Part shown: positions 41,766 through 51,379 of the stretch, piece after piece
Position numbering within the stretch: position 1 is the first letter of the stretch
How the letters are laid out: each line of letters opens with the position of its first letter
NCBI RefSeq assembly: GCF_029360765.1
Contig: NZ_JARKNA010000005.1
Location: 310,001-374,000 of the forward strand
From: Terrimonas pollutisoli
Lineage (GTDB): Bacteria > Bacteroidota > Bacteroidia > Chitinophagales > Chitinophagaceae
DNA length: 64,000 nt
Direction: 5' to 3'
The notes under the pieces: generated by a model
Databases searched by the model: none
Seen by the model: only the letters and a program-made list of their open reading frames with translations
What the model was told of the DNA's origin: nothing
Position numbers and translations under genes: made by a program

Positions 41766-42500
41766 ATGAAAAGCTCATTCTTATCCTTCAGACCTCGTGT
41801 TGCAGTGGTTAGCGGAACTCTGTTGATAGCGATTACACTTACAGCCTGTACTAAGTTTAATGACTCTGATAACTCAAGTACACCAGTAGCCGGGCTAATG
41901 GCTTTTAACCTGGCTCCAGATAAGTCCGGTATTGGGATTGCTCTTTCCAATAACAATCTTATTAATTCACCACTTACTTATACAAACTATACCGGCACCT
42001 ATCAACGGGTTTATACAGGAGCAAGAACGGTTGAGTCATTTGATGCCACGGGTGATTCAACTCTCGCCACTGTTGATTATACGTTTGAACCAAACAAGTT
42101 TTACTCATTATTCCTGGTGGGCGCAAATGGCAGTTATAAAAATGTTTTAGTCAACGATGTATTTGATAGCTTATCAAATACATCGGGCAAAGCATATGTT
42201 CGTTATATAAACGCTATCCCGGATTCAACCAGTCCAAAAGTTACTATTACAGCCGGCGGCACCAGCCTGATTGATGGTAATGCTTCCTTCACCAATGTTT
42301 CGGATTTTATTCCAGCAACACCGGGTGAAATAAACATCGCTGTAAAAAACGAAACAACAATCAACACCAATCGAACGATTTCCGTTGAGCAGGGAAAAGC
42401 ATATACCGTACTGTTAGTGGGTATGCCGGGCGCAACTGATAGTACCAGGGGAGTGCAAATTAAATATATCACAAATGGCAGTTTAACTAACGGTCAATAA
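41766..42500 (+). CDS. DUF4397 lipoprotein
   Basis: A 244-residue lipoprotein with lipobox ITLTAC (Cys about residue 28). The mature part contains the DUF4397 pattern of repeated beta strands: YQRVYTGARTVESFDATGD, FEPNKFYSLFLVG, AYVRYINAIPDSTSPKVTI and GKAYTVLLVGMPGATDS. DUF4397 proteins are common envelope proteins in Bacteroidota with no known enzyme activity. Monocistronic, with a strong terminator. Confidence 0.9.
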   Translation: MKSSFLSFRPRVAVVSGTLLIAITLTACTKFNDSDNSSTPVAGLMAFNLAPDKSGIGIALSNNNLINSPLTYTNYTGTYQRVYTGARTVESFDATGDSTLATVDYTFEPNKFYSLFLVGANGSYKNVLVNDVFDSLSNTSGKAYVRYINAIPDSTSPKVTITAGGTSLIDGNASFTNVSDFIPATPGEINIAVKNETTINTNRTISVEQGKAYTVLLVGMPGATDSTRGVQIKYITNGSLTNGQ

Positions 42501-42522
42501 TTGTTATTTATGTCCCAAAAAA

Positions 42523-42549
42523 ACTCCGGCATTCAACCGGAGTTTTTTT
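42523..42549 (+). terminator. Terminator of the DUF4397 gene
   Basis: ACTCCGG (42523-42529) and CCGGAGT (42537-42543) form a perfect stem followed by seven T. Confidence 0.9.
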
Positions 42550-42748
42550 GTTGATAATTTCTTTACAACCAGCGCCGCTTGATTTGCCGCAATAGTTTTA
42601 TTCCAACTCTTTGATTGTGAATCGACCCAAAAATCAACAGAACCAGCTTCCCTATACGAGACAAAACAGTGGTCTCATAAATCTAAGCAGGGCCAATCAT
42701 AGTGTCTTGCTTTTCGCTATTTTCATCACTGAGAAAAATCCTTCAGCC

Positions 42749-43900
42749 ATGCAATCTGCTTATGTAAAGAATTTTTTTGTCGCCGCTGCCGCGATGTTAA
42801 TCAGCCATACAATCATCATTGCTCAAAGCAACCTTTCTTTAAAATATGATAACTCCTCACTCTACAGCGGCATAGAGGTTGGCTCAAAAGGGGTAAAGAT
42901 GAGCCTGCTCGAAATAGGCAGGAATGCAAAAGATAATGGGTCATTCAATATTTTAAAAGATACATCCGTTAATACGGATTTCATTTCCTTCACCCCTGCC
43001 ACATTTGAATCTACGTTAAAAGGATTTTACTCTTTTTATAATATCGCTGTAAAAGAATATCAAATACCAGCTGAAAAAATTTTCACTGTTATCAGCAGCG
43101 GTGTCCAGATGCAGGCTTCAAAGGATCAAAAAAACGAATGGATCAAACAACTGATCGATTCTTTCAAGACAAGGATAAATGAGAAACACCGTCATGTGGA
43201 AGTGATTGACGCTATGCAGGAAGGACGATTATCACATTTAGGCATTGTGCCCGATGCAAGACGCTACAATACTTTCCTGATCGATATTGGCAGTGGTAAT
43301 ACAAAAGGCGGATATTTCCCGTATGGCAATACTACCGACTTTAAACTGTTCAATTTAAACTGGGGTACCAAAAGCACGGCAAATGCGGCTGAAAAAAGAT
43401 GTGATGAGTTTGATAAAACACTGGATAATTACAGCAAGCAGCTGTACCGTGTTTTAGTAGCTGCGGAAGAGCAGGAAATTATCTATGCAGTCAATGCAAG
43501 CGGTGCATATAATATGAATGATTATATCGCTTTCAGCGGTGGAATTGCCTGGGCTGTTGCAACACTTATAAAACCTGAGCTTATCAATAATGCGATAGTA
43601 CCGGTAACATACGGGGATGTCCTGAGCTTCAGCGAAAAGCTGTATAAAAACTTCGCTTCACTTTCGGGCGAAGTACTTCCAAAAACAATAAAAGACCCTT
43701 CCATAAATAAATCATTTGCATCCAAAGAAATTAAAAGAGTACAAAAGGTTTTTGATCAGCGTTCGATGATGGCCGGCACAGGGCTTTTACTGAAGATAAT
43801 GCGCCAGTTCAAATCCATCTATGAAACAAAACAATTTTACCTCGTTAAAAACGGCCAGGTAGGTTGGATTTCAGCATATGTAGATCAGCATTCGCATTGA
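42749..43900 (+). CDS. Exported Ppx/GppA-like (ASKHA-fold) protein
   Basis: A 383-residue protein. It opens with a hydrophobic signal-like segment (NFFVAAAAMLISHTIIIAQ) and then shows an ASKHA pattern recalling exopolyphosphatase/GppA: SGIEVGSKGVKMSLLEI as a first phosphate-type loop, a central VEVIDAMQEGRLSHLGIV equivalent to the Ppx EEARL segment, and FLIDIGSGNTKGGYF as the second nucleotide-binding loop. Known Ppx/GppA enzymes are cytosolic, so export is unusual. Catalytic residues are not confirmed. The ATG at 42749 begins the signal peptide; an upstream frame from 42611 has no family similarity and was rejected. Confidence 0.65.
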   Translation: MQSAYVKNFFVAAAAMLISHTIIIAQSNLSLKYDNSSLYSGIEVGSKGVKMSLLEIGRNAKDNGSFNILKDTSVNTDFISFTPATFESTLKGFYSFYNIAVKEYQIPAEKIFTVISSGVQMQASKDQKNEWIKQLIDSFKTRINEKHRHVEVIDAMQEGRLSHLGIVPDARRYNTFLIDIGSGNTKGGYFPYGNTTDFKLFNLNWGTKSTANAAEKRCDEFDKTLDNYSKQLYRVLVAAEEQEIIYAVNASGAYNMNDYIAFSGGIAWAVATLIKPELINNAIVPVTYGDVLSFSEKLYKNFASLSGEVLPKTIKDPSINKSFASKEIKRVQKVFDQRSMMAGTGLLLKIMRQFKSIYETKQFYLVKNGQVGWISAYVDQHSH

Positions 43901-43914
43901 TAAACCTACAAGAG

Positions 43915-44664
43915 TTAGCTCATTTGTAATTTTAAATTTTTACCGGAACTCATGGCATCCAATTGCCTTTTGGTTTCGATGTAATAAATTTTTGCACCCT
44001 CTTTGTTGAGATGTACGCCATCAACGGTAAGATAAAGTCCCCGTTTCTTGCTAAGATGATCGTGACAACCCAGCCGGCACCAGATTTTGTCAAACCAGGC
44101 CGTGTTGAAAAAATCGCCTAATAAATAATTATGGGTTTTATACCTTCTCAGATAGCCATCAAACAACGCACCGGCATCAACCAGGCCGAGCTCTTTTTCC
44201 CGGGCTATCTCCCGAATGACCTTATTGCAGGCACAACGTTTCCTGTTGAGCTCAGCATCAAGATCTTCATTAATGCAACCCATGGTGCTGAGAATTATAG
44301 CAGCGCTGGTTTTTCGCTCAATATCGTTGATGCATTGCCGGTACTGTTTCTCAAAATCTGCTACATCCTGATGGGGATTGGCTCCCTTTTTCAACAAATA
44401 CTTGCCGGCTTTTTTAAACCAATATCCTTTTTGTAATAACCCGGGAATTAGTATATCGTTTACCCCGGCTTCAAAAAATATTACGTCATATCTATCCCGG
44501 CCCAATTTTTTCATCAATCGCCGGTGGATCATAGCGAGTGTCTCACCATTTTTACCCGCATTTTCAACAATCCAATTTTTATGTTTGGAAGCAAAAATTC
44601 TAACCCAGTTTACACCAACAGAACCCTTTACTAAACTATCCCCAATAAACAATATGCGCATCAT
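43915..44664 (-). CDS. SGNH/GDSL-family hydrolase
   Basis: A 249-residue esterase/lipase-type protein. The GDS catalytic Ser is in ILFIGDSLVKGSVG (about residues 4-17), the oxyanion Asn in GVNDILIPG (about 67-75), and the catalytic Asp-His in VDGVHLNKEGA (about 221-231). No signal peptide is evident. Typical substrates are acetyl or acyl esters on sugars or lipids; the exact one is not predictable. Two adjacent ATGs are possible starts. It converges on the Ppx-like gene with a 14-base gap. Confidence 0.92.
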   Translation of the reverse strand: MMRILFIGDSLVKGSVGVNWVRIFASKHKNWIVENAGKNGETLAMIHRRLMKKLGRDRYDVIFFEAGVNDILIPGLLQKGYWFKKAGKYLLKKGANPHQDVADFEKQYRQCINDIERKTSAAIILSTMGCINEDLDAELNRKRCACNKVIREIAREKELGLVDAGALFDGYLRRYKTHNYLLGDFFNTAWFDKIWCRLGCHDHLSKKRGLYLTVDGVHLNKEGAKIYYIETKRQLDAMSSGKNLKLQMS

Positions 44665-44780
44665 GCTAATTTAGGAGTGCAAGCTATTTTTTTCCCTGGC
44701 GCCCGAAAAAAGGAAGTGAGTGAATTGCAGAAATACATAAACGGAATGTAGAAATATGTAAAAAATAATTATTTTCCCTT

Positions 44781-45956
44781 ATGCCAACAACTACCGCCGC
44801 TGCTTACCGGGTTAACTCTATAGACATTCTTCGCGGAATTGTTATGATCATCATGGCTCTCGATCACACCCGCGATTTTTTTCATGCTACAGCAATGACT
44901 GCAGACCCATTGGACCCGGCAACCACTACACCAGCATTATTTTTCACTCGTTGGATAACGCATTTTTGCGCTCCGACTTTTGTTTTATTATCCGGGGTTT
45001 CGGCTCATTTATCTTCCCGAAGCAAAACGAAAGCAGAAGCAAGCACCTTTCTTCTCAAGCGGGGACTGTGGCTGGTATTGGTAGAGATCACTCTTGTTAC
45101 ATTCGGTATTACATTCAATCCCTCTTATAATTTTATCATTCTACAGGTAATATGGGCAATCGGTTGGAGCATGGTTATCCTTGGCCTGCTGGTAAGAGCT
45201 TCTTATTACGTCATATTTGTTGCCGGGGTCATATTGTTTTTCGGTCATAATATTTTGGATTACCTGCAACTGCCTGCTTCTGGCATTACCGGCAATCTAT
45301 TGTCTATTCTGCTAACATCACAGGGAACGGTAATTCCTTTAGACAGCAGTCATCTTGTCGGTGTGTTCTATGCGATACTTCCATGGACAGGTATCATGTT
45401 GATGGGTTATTCAGTGGGCGTTTGGTTTCACAAGGATTTTTCTCCGGAAAAAAGAAAGAAATTTTTACTGGCAACCGGGCTTTCGCTTATACTGTTATTT
45501 ATTGTTTTAAGAATGTTGAAAGGCTATGGCGACCCCGGGGCGTGGGATGGCGATTCCTTCTTTTCTTTTTTGAACACCAATAAATATCCGCCCTCTCTTC
45601 AATATAGTTGTATGACACTGGGACCAGCATTGCTTGTCCTGGCTATGATAGAAAATGTGAAAGCCGGTTGGACCAAAGTCGTCTCTGTCTATGGAAAAGT
45701 CCCCTTCTTCTATTACATACTTCATTTTTATTTGATCCACACATTGCTGGTAATCGTTTTCTTCGCTACGGGTCATACTACATCACAGATTGTCGATACC
45801 CGGAGTCTATTTTTATTCAGGCCACAGACATTCGGTTTTAATTTATGGATCGTGTACGGTGTCTGGATCTTTGTTGTCGCCGTTTTATACCTGCCGTGCA
45901 AATGGTATAGCAATTATAAAGTGCAACACCGGCGTTGGTGGTTGAGCTATGTTTGA
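44781..45956 (+). CDS. DUF1624 (heparan-alpha-glucosaminide N-acetyltransferase-like) membrane protein
   Basis: A 391-residue integral membrane protein with about ten transmembrane segments. The family opening RVNSIDILRGIVMIIMALDHTRDFF and the short motif FAPTFVLLSGVSA-like (here FCAPTFVLLSGVSAHL) mark the DUF1624/YeiB-like acyltransferase group. Members are thought to move acyl groups across the membrane to cell-surface sugars. No glycan biosynthesis genes are adjacent, so its acceptor is unknown. Confidence 0.87.
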   Translation: MPTTTAAAYRVNSIDILRGIVMIIMALDHTRDFFHATAMTADPLDPATTTPALFFTRWITHFCAPTFVLLSGVSAHLSSRSKTKAEASTFLLKRGLWLVLVEITLVTFGITFNPSYNFIILQVIWAIGWSMVILGLLVRASYYVIFVAGVILFFGHNILDYLQLPASGITGNLLSILLTSQGTVIPLDSSHLVGVFYAILPWTGIMLMGYSVGVWFHKDFSPEKRKKFLLATGLSLILLFIVLRMLKGYGDPGAWDGDSFFSFLNTNKYPPSLQYSCMTLGPALLVLAMIENVKAGWTKVVSVYGKVPFFYYILHFYLIHTLLVIVFFATGHTTSQIVDTRSLFLFRPQTFGFNLWIVYGVWIFVVAVLYLPCKWYSNYKVQHRRWWLSYV

Positions 45957-46054
45957 TTGACAAAAGCTTTCACTAAAATTTTGGTTAAAGGAACTCTTCC
46001 TTTTTTTTCCGCAATTGGGATTAGTGTAATTTTTCTTCAGCTAAAACCACAGGT

Positions 46055-46525
46055 ATGAAAAAAATCTACTTAACTCCTTTTCTTTTTCTACCACTCCTAC
46101 TCTTTACAGGCTGCAGCAAAGATTTTCTAAAACGATACGATAAACGCATCCAGGGCACCTGGCATTTAGTAGATGTAGATCGCATTGGCTGGGGAGGTAG
46201 TACCAGCAGTGTTCCATTTAGGGAAGGAACGTTTACCTTTTCCGAAGATGGACAATTGGAATACGTTAATAGTGCCGGTGAAATTTACCAGGGAGCGTGG
46301 GATATTCGTCGTGACTGGGTGAGAAATCAATGCTATACTAACGAAGATGGTGATTATGACTGCGATGACCGGTATGTGCACAGTATGCATGTTACAGCGG
46401 TCAATTTTACTACGCAGGAAGTAAGGACTGAATACTTCGATGAGGTGATCTTCACGGGCACCAATCGCTTCAAAGCATATGTCTACACCGGCTCAAGAAG
46501 CTATGTATTCCGCTTTAGACGTTAA
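46055..46525 (+). CDS. Lipocalin-like lipoprotein
   Basis: A 156-residue lipoprotein with lipobox LLLFTGC (Cys about residue 20) and a following acidic/basic stretch CSKDFLKRYD that fits a Bacteroidota export signal. The mature part begins RIQGTWHLVDVDR, a lipocalin-type GTW motif, with FTFSEDGQLEYVN and YQGAWDIRRDW following. A calycin barrel of unknown ligand is likely. It converges on the HATPase-like gene with a 23-base gap. Confidence 0.72.
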   Translation: MKKIYLTPFLFLPLLLFTGCSKDFLKRYDKRIQGTWHLVDVDRIGWGGSTSSVPFREGTFTFSEDGQLEYVNSAGEIYQGAWDIRRDWVRNQCYTNEDGDYDCDDRYVHSMHVTAVNFTTQEVRTEYFDEVIFTGTNRFKAYVYTGSRSYVFRFRR

Positions 46526-46548
46526 TAATACAAGACGACCGGGAAGTC

Positions 46549-46944
46549 TTAGACGGCTAACGAAGGCACGTTAGGAAAGCTGAATGCAATAGCTGTAATA
46601 TTAGCCCTTGGTAAACTGATACTTAAATGCCCTCCTATTCTTTCAGCCAAAGAATTCACCTGTTGTAGCTCACTGGCCATCGCATAGCCATTGACACTTC
46701 CAGACTCCTGCACCTCGAGTATCACTTCATGGCCGTGCTTTTTTGCGGTCAGGCGAATGCTGGTATTTTTTACATGATTTACTACAGTTGATAGCATACG
46801 GCTAACAACAGAAGCAATCCATTGAGGATTATTGTCAATCGGTAAATCATTGGGAACTTCATTGACAAAAAAACTTTGGTTGCGGACCGCGGCGGGCTGA
46901 AAAATGCCGGTTAGACGGTCGATTAGCTGTTTTAGATTTTCCAT
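46549..46944 (-). CDS. Stand-alone HATPase-like protein
   Basis: A 131-residue protein resembling the ATP-binding domain of a histidine kinase without the dimerisation part. The N-box-like helix is WIASVVSRMLSTVVNHVKNTSIRLTAKK, where the usual N-box Asn-Glu pattern is changed, and the C-terminal GGHLSISLPRANITAIAFSFP resembles a GTxF-type end. It may be a degenerate kinase fragment or a small regulator. The start at 46944 was chosen because the longer upstream frame has no family similarity and is rich in Ile and aromatic residues. Function unknown. Confidence 0.6.
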   Translation of the reverse strand: MENLKQLIDRLTGIFQPAAVRNQSFFVNEVPNDLPIDNNPQWIASVVSRMLSTVVNHVKNTSIRLTAKKHGHEVILEVQESGSVNGYAMASELQQVNSLAERIGGHLSISLPRANITAIAFSFPNVPSLAV

Positions 46945-47158
46945 AGATATATTGAAAGTACTTTTTCTACGTAAAATGATTCCAAAATGATAAAAAAATC
47001 CTAATAAATTGTTAAAGCGTATTAGCGAATTTGCACATCTGCAAATCAACGAAATAACAACGGGGCGGTAAATAGAAGAAATTAGGATTGTGCCATAAAG
47101 ATTTATGGCTTTCTGTTGTAGTGTTACTACTACAATCATTTGTTTGTCCAGAGTAAGA

Positions 47159-48181
47159 TTAGCTAACTTGCTTATCCACCTGGTTTTTCCTTTGAAAACT
47201 ATAGATCAGGTAAAACAAGGCGGGCAAAATAAAAATGCTTCCCAGCAACAAGGCCCAGGCAAGCGATTGAATTGTTTTGTAATCAGCCTGATGCTCTACT
47301 AATGATAAATAACCGCCATTTTTTAAAATGACGATGTTGGGGTAATGGATATAAGTTGTGGCCAGCAAGATCATCGTCACCTGAAAACCTGCTAGTATAC
47401 GGATAAGCTTTGTTCGGCCTTTAGCCAGCAAATACCAAAGCAGCAAAAGTGACAAGGCAGCCAGGCTTATCGCCGTCAGGCCCACTGCATTTCCAAAGAT
47501 CCATTTTGTTAAAGGAATATTGTCGAAGCGGGCAGCTACGAATACAAGTGCCCCACAAACCAAGGCCGCGATACTCATGTGACGGGCCTTTTTAATGAAA
47601 TGCAGGCGATGAACTTCTTTGTCAGCTTCGCCAACGAGATAAATCGCTGCCAGGAAACCACAAATACTAACAGTAAAACAGCCGACTGAGATGGAGAAAA
47701 AATTTAACCAGCTAAAAATATAGGCTGCTAAAAAACTGCGGGCCGAAACGTCGATATGTTCTGATACCGCACTGCCTGCGATGATTCCCAGGAAAAGCGG
47801 CGTGATGAGACTGGACCACGTAAAAATATGGTTATATATTTTCTGCATATCATCCTTCACAGCATCATAATGTCGGAAAGTAAATGCCGTGCCACGGGCG
47901 ATGATTCCCAGCAACATCACTACCAATGGAATATGAAGATGAATTGACATTGTCGTGTAAATAGACGGAAACCCTACAAATAAAATGACAATGGTAATGA
48001 TCAGCCACATGTGATTGGCTTCCCAAATTGGACCGATAGCTCTGTATAGGGTACGCCTGGTTACTCTTTCGTTTTTCTGAGACGTGAACAACTCCAATAT
48101 ACCGGCGCCAAAATCAGCGCCACCTAATAATAAATAGAGTAAAATCGCCATCCACAAGTAAATGATCACAATGTTTAACAT
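47159..48181 (-). CDS. cydB: Cytochrome bd ubiquinol oxidase subunit II
   Basis: A 340-residue integral membrane subunit of the cytochrome bd terminal oxidase. It has the family start IIYLWMAILLYLLLGGADFGAGIL and about eight to nine transmembrane helices. With CydA it reduces oxygen to water while oxidising quinol, useful under low oxygen. It follows cydA by five bases, so the two are co-transcribed and probably translationally coupled. No cydX or cydDC genes are nearby. Confidence 0.95.
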   Translation of the reverse strand: MLNIVIIYLWMAILLYLLLGGADFGAGILELFTSQKNERVTRRTLYRAIGPIWEANHMWLIITIVILFVGFPSIYTTMSIHLHIPLVVMLLGIIARGTAFTFRHYDAVKDDMQKIYNHIFTWSSLITPLFLGIIAGSAVSEHIDVSARSFLAAYIFSWLNFFSISVGCFTVSICGFLAAIYLVGEADKEVHRLHFIKKARHMSIAALVCGALVFVAARFDNIPLTKWIFGNAVGLTAISLAALSLLLLWYLLAKGRTKLIRILAGFQVTMILLATTYIHYPNIVILKNGGYLSLVEHQADYKTIQSLAWALLLGSIFILPALFYLIYSFQRKNQVDKQVS

Positions 48182-48186
48182 GACAG

Positions 48187-49515
48187 TCAGCTTGTTTTTT
48201 GATCCACGTTTATATCATAAAGGGTTGGCACCATCTTTATTTGCCGATAAAGCATAAAGATTACAATCATCGACAGCGAAATGTAAATCGCAGTAAAAAT
48301 GTAAAACGAATAAACAATTCCAGGCATAGGCGTCACTGCATCAACAGTTTTCATGACGCCATAAATGATCCAGGGCTGCCTTCCTACCTCCGTTACTACC
48401 CACCCCGCTTCTACCGCGATAAAGCCCATCGGTGTAGCCAGCACAAACAGGTTGAGTAGCCATTTACTCGTCAGCCAATTTCTTTTTTTCCATACGGCAA
48501 TGAAATAGATAATTGCCAACAGCATCATTGCCATACCAAGTCCGACCATCACCTGGAAGGCAAAGTGAGTAATTGCTACCGGTGGATGATAATCTGCAGG
48601 AATTTGGTCCAGCCCTTTTACTTCGGCGTTGAAATCACCAAACGCCATAAAACTTAACAAACCCGGTATTTCAATTTTATAATTGACCTTTTTGTTCTTC
48701 TCGTCCGGTATGCCACCGATTATAAGGGGTGCAGTTTTTTGTGTATGAAAATGAGCTTCCATTGCAGCCAGCTTAGCGGGTTGGCGTTTGGCTACATCTT
48801 TCGCCGAGTGATCTCCGCTAATCGGTTGCAAAATGGCGGCAACACAAGCAAACGCTGCAGCAATGGTGAAAGCTTTACTATGAAATTGTACATTTTTTTT
48901 CTTCACGATCATAATGGCATGAACACCTGCTACCGCAAAACCGGTGGCTACAAAAGCTGCAAGGCACATATGCAAAGCCTGTGAGAACCAGGCTTCATTA
49001 AACATCGCCTTAATAGGATCTATATTCAGGTATTGTCCATTGACATAATCAAAGCCTGCAGGGCTGTTCATCCATGCATTGGCGGCTACTACCAATATGC
49101 CTGAGAGCAAACCACTGATACCCACCACTACTCCGGTAAACCAATGAAACCATTTATTAAACCGATCCCAGCCATAAAGAAAAAAACCTAAGGCAATGGC
49201 TTCAATAAAAAAAGCCGTTCCCTCTAACGAAAACGGCATCCCGAAAATTGGTCCTGCATGCTTCATAAACTCCGGCCATAGCAACCCAAGCTCAAACGAA
49301 AGAACCGTTCCCGAAACCGCACCCGTCGCAAAAAAAATCGCAACGCCTTTACTCCAGGCCTTAGCAATATTTTTATAAACTACATTGTTTGTTCGTAGCC
49401 AATAATAGTGTGCGACAGCCATAAAAAAAGGCATCACCATACCAATACAGGAGAAAATAATATGAAAGCCAAGCGAAAGGGCCATCTGCGACCGGGCTGC
49501 AATAAAATCGTCCAT
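48187..49515 (-). CDS. cydA: Cytochrome bd ubiquinol oxidase subunit I
   Basis: A 442-residue subunit carrying hemes b558, b595 and d. Heme-ligand His is seen in SLGFHIIFSCIGM (about residue 18), and the quinol region has KRQPAKLAAMEAHF, matching the family K-x-A-A-x-E motif. The conserved GRQPW segment before the last helices is also present. The Q-loop is short, as in the cyanide-insensitive branch. First gene of cydAB; upstream is a minus-strand TATTTTTG-like -7 element. Confidence 0.95.
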   Translation of the reverse strand: MDDFIAARSQMALSLGFHIIFSCIGMVMPFFMAVAHYYWLRTNNVVYKNIAKAWSKGVAIFFATGAVSGTVLSFELGLLWPEFMKHAGPIFGMPFSLEGTAFFIEAIALGFFLYGWDRFNKWFHWFTGVVVGISGLLSGILVVAANAWMNSPAGFDYVNGQYLNIDPIKAMFNEAWFSQALHMCLAAFVATGFAVAGVHAIMIVKKKNVQFHSKAFTIAAAFACVAAILQPISGDHSAKDVAKRQPAKLAAMEAHFHTQKTAPLIIGGIPDEKNKKVNYKIEIPGLLSFMAFGDFNAEVKGLDQIPADYHPPVAITHFAFQVMVGLGMAMMLLAIIYFIAVWKKRNWLTSKWLLNLFVLATPMGFIAVEAGWVVTEVGRQPWIIYGVMKTVDAVTPMPGIVYSFYIFTAIYISLSMIVIFMLYRQIKMVPTLYDINVDQKTS

Positions 49516-49643
49516 CGCAATTATTTATTTTATGAGAGAGTAAAGCAAAAATAGTTAAAGAATGAACGCAGATGGTCAGGATGAGAAGGATATTTTATCA
49601 TTTTCAAACTCAGCTATCATTGTCCCAAATTATACAGCTCACA

Positions 49644-49672
49644 TTGATCTCCCCTCCTATTATCTACCTTCG
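49644..49672 (+). promoter_or_regulatory. Promoter that may give a leaderless methyltransferase mRNA
   Basis: TTG (49644-49646), 18 bases, then TACCTTCG (49665-49672), close to the TTG-N19-TAnnTTTG consensus. The -7 element ends five bases before the ATG at 49678, so transcription would start at or next to the start codon. Confidence 0.5.
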
Positions 49673-49677
49673 CTTGT

Positions 49678-50841
49678 ATGAATTTATTTACCACAACTGG
49701 TTTTATCACCATTACATCGCATAAAAGAATTACACCCTATTTGGAACAGGAAGTAACCGATCTTGGATTTACCATTGATGATAGTTTTGTAACCGGGGTA
49801 CATCTAAGAGGAACTATTAACGATTGTATCAGGCTGAACTTAAATCTTCGTTGTGCAAGCCAGGTTTTATACAGTCTTCAAAAATTTACTGCTGACAATG
49901 CCGATGCCATCTATAAAAATTTAGTTGGCTATCCATGGGAAACGATCCTGCCTGAAAATGGGTATTTCTCCATCACCAGCAATGTCAATAATCCGACGAT
50001 CAATAACAGCATGTTTGCCAACCTGCGGGTGAAAGACGCTATTGTTGACAGGCTTCGTGATAAACGAGGAACAAGACCTGCCACCGGGGCTGAACTCACC
50101 GGGGCCGTTATCCATTTGTTTTGGAAAAATGAAGAAGCCGAAATTTTTATAGACACTTCCGGCGATTCACTGGCAAGACATGGCTATCGCAAAATACCGG
50201 GACAAGCTCCTATGCTTGAATCATTAGCCGCCGCCACCATCTATGCAACACGCTGGGACAAAAAATCTCCCTTCATCAATCCGATGTGTGGTTCCGGAAC
50301 CATAGCGATAGAAGCCGCACTGATTGCCACCAATCGCAGACCCGGGCTTTTCAGAACCAATTATGCGTTTATGCATTTGCAGGGATATGATGAGACTATT
50401 TATAAAAAAGAAGATGCCTTATTGGAAGAACAAATTACAGATACTGCCGGGCTACGAATTATCGCCACCGACTATAGCGACAGGGCAATCGCCAATGCGA
50501 GGAAAAATGCAATTGCCGCCGGAGTTGCGAACATGATCGAGTTTGCTGTTTGTGATTTTACAGCGACACAGGTTCCTCAAAATGTGCCTGGCGTTGTATT
50601 TATGAACCCGGAATATGGTGAAAGATTGGGAGAACTAAATGAGCTGGAAAAAACATATGCCCGAATCGGCGATTTTATGAAACAGCGCTGCGGCGGCTAC
50701 TATGGTTATGTATTTACCGGCAACCTGGAACTGGCAAAAAAAATAGGGTTGAAGGCAAAACGGCGTATTGAGTTTTATACCAGCACTATTGATTGCCGGC
50801 TGCTGGAGTATGAACTCTATAAAGGAAGCCGCGAGAAATAA
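49678..50841 (+). CDS. THUMP-domain SAM-dependent rRNA methyltransferase (RlmL N-terminal type)
   Basis: A 387-residue protein with an N-terminal THUMP RNA-binding domain (about 50-150) and a C-terminal methyltransferase domain. Motif I is FINPMCGSGTIAIEAA (about 200-215), and motif IV reads VFMNPEYGERLGE, where the usual NPPY has Glu in the third position. By family, it methylates guanine N2 in 23S rRNA, as the N-terminal half of E. coli RlmKL (the former RlmL) does. No RlmK half is attached. Confidence 0.9.
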   Translation: MNLFTTTGFITITSHKRITPYLEQEVTDLGFTIDDSFVTGVHLRGTINDCIRLNLNLRCASQVLYSLQKFTADNADAIYKNLVGYPWETILPENGYFSITSNVNNPTINNSMFANLRVKDAIVDRLRDKRGTRPATGAELTGAVIHLFWKNEEAEIFIDTSGDSLARHGYRKIPGQAPMLESLAAATIYATRWDKKSPFINPMCGSGTIAIEAALIATNRRPGLFRTNYAFMHLQGYDETIYKKEDALLEEQITDTAGLRIIATDYSDRAIANARKNAIAAGVANMIEFAVCDFTATQVPQNVPGVVFMNPEYGERLGELNELEKTYARIGDFMKQRCGGYYGYVFTGNLELAKKIGLKAKRRIEFYTSTIDCRLLEYELYKGSREK

Positions 50842-50977
50842 GAATTACCAATTGCGGTAACCGGCAACTCAGTATTCATCCCTAAATTTTCCTGCTTTAT
50901 AATTTTTTAATGCGGCGGCATGAAAAAATGGCGTAGCTTTTATGTTCCTCTTATAAACAATTAAAACTTTTTCAATC

Positions 50978-51352
50978 ATGATCGCAGAACAAACCCGCAC
51001 AACTACGGAAGTAGCTGCCCGATTTAACGAGTTGGCCAAAGAAGGAAAATGGGATCAGATACAAAACGAATTGTTTGCCGACAATGCAAAAAGCATTGAA
51101 CCGCCAGCCTCCCCCGGGCTACAATCAGTCGAAGGACTGGATGCCATCAGGCAGAAAGGAAAACAATTTAATGAAATGGTAGAAGAAATGCATGGCGGCT
51201 ACTCATCCGAGCCATTAGTAGCAGGCAATCATTTTAGTGTAGCCATGGGTATGGATGTTACAATGAAAGGCATGGGCCGTACAAAGATGGATGAAATTGC
51301 CTTGTACGAAGTAAAAGATGGCAAGATTGTCAAAGAACAATTTTTCTATTGA
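50978..51352 (+). CDS. SnoaL-like/NTF2-fold protein
   Basis: A 124-residue cytosolic protein with an NTF2-like fold. The helical start ARFNELAKEGKWDQIQNELFADNAKSIEPP and the beta pattern GNHFSVAMGMDVTMKG then IALYEVKDGKIVKEQFFY match the SnoaL/DUF4440 type. It has no signal peptide, unlike the paralogue-like gene at 3922-4383. The role is unknown. It ends at a strong terminator. Confidence 0.8.
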   Translation: MIAEQTRTTTEVAARFNELAKEGKWDQIQNELFADNAKSIEPPASPGLQSVEGLDAIRQKGKQFNEMVEEMHGGYSSEPLVAGNHFSVAMGMDVTMKGMGRTKMDEIALYEVKDGKIVKEQFFY

Positions 51353-51379
51353 TCGTATTGCGAAAAATCGTAGTGGCAG

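Noticed and set aside
42611..42748. Longer N-terminus for the Ppx-like protein from 42611
   Set aside because: The extra residues have no signal-peptide or family features; ATG at 42749 starts a good signal peptide.
46945..47139. Longer N-terminus for the HATPase-like protein
   Set aside because: The added 65 residues are Ile-rich and unlike the family; the domain begins at 46944.
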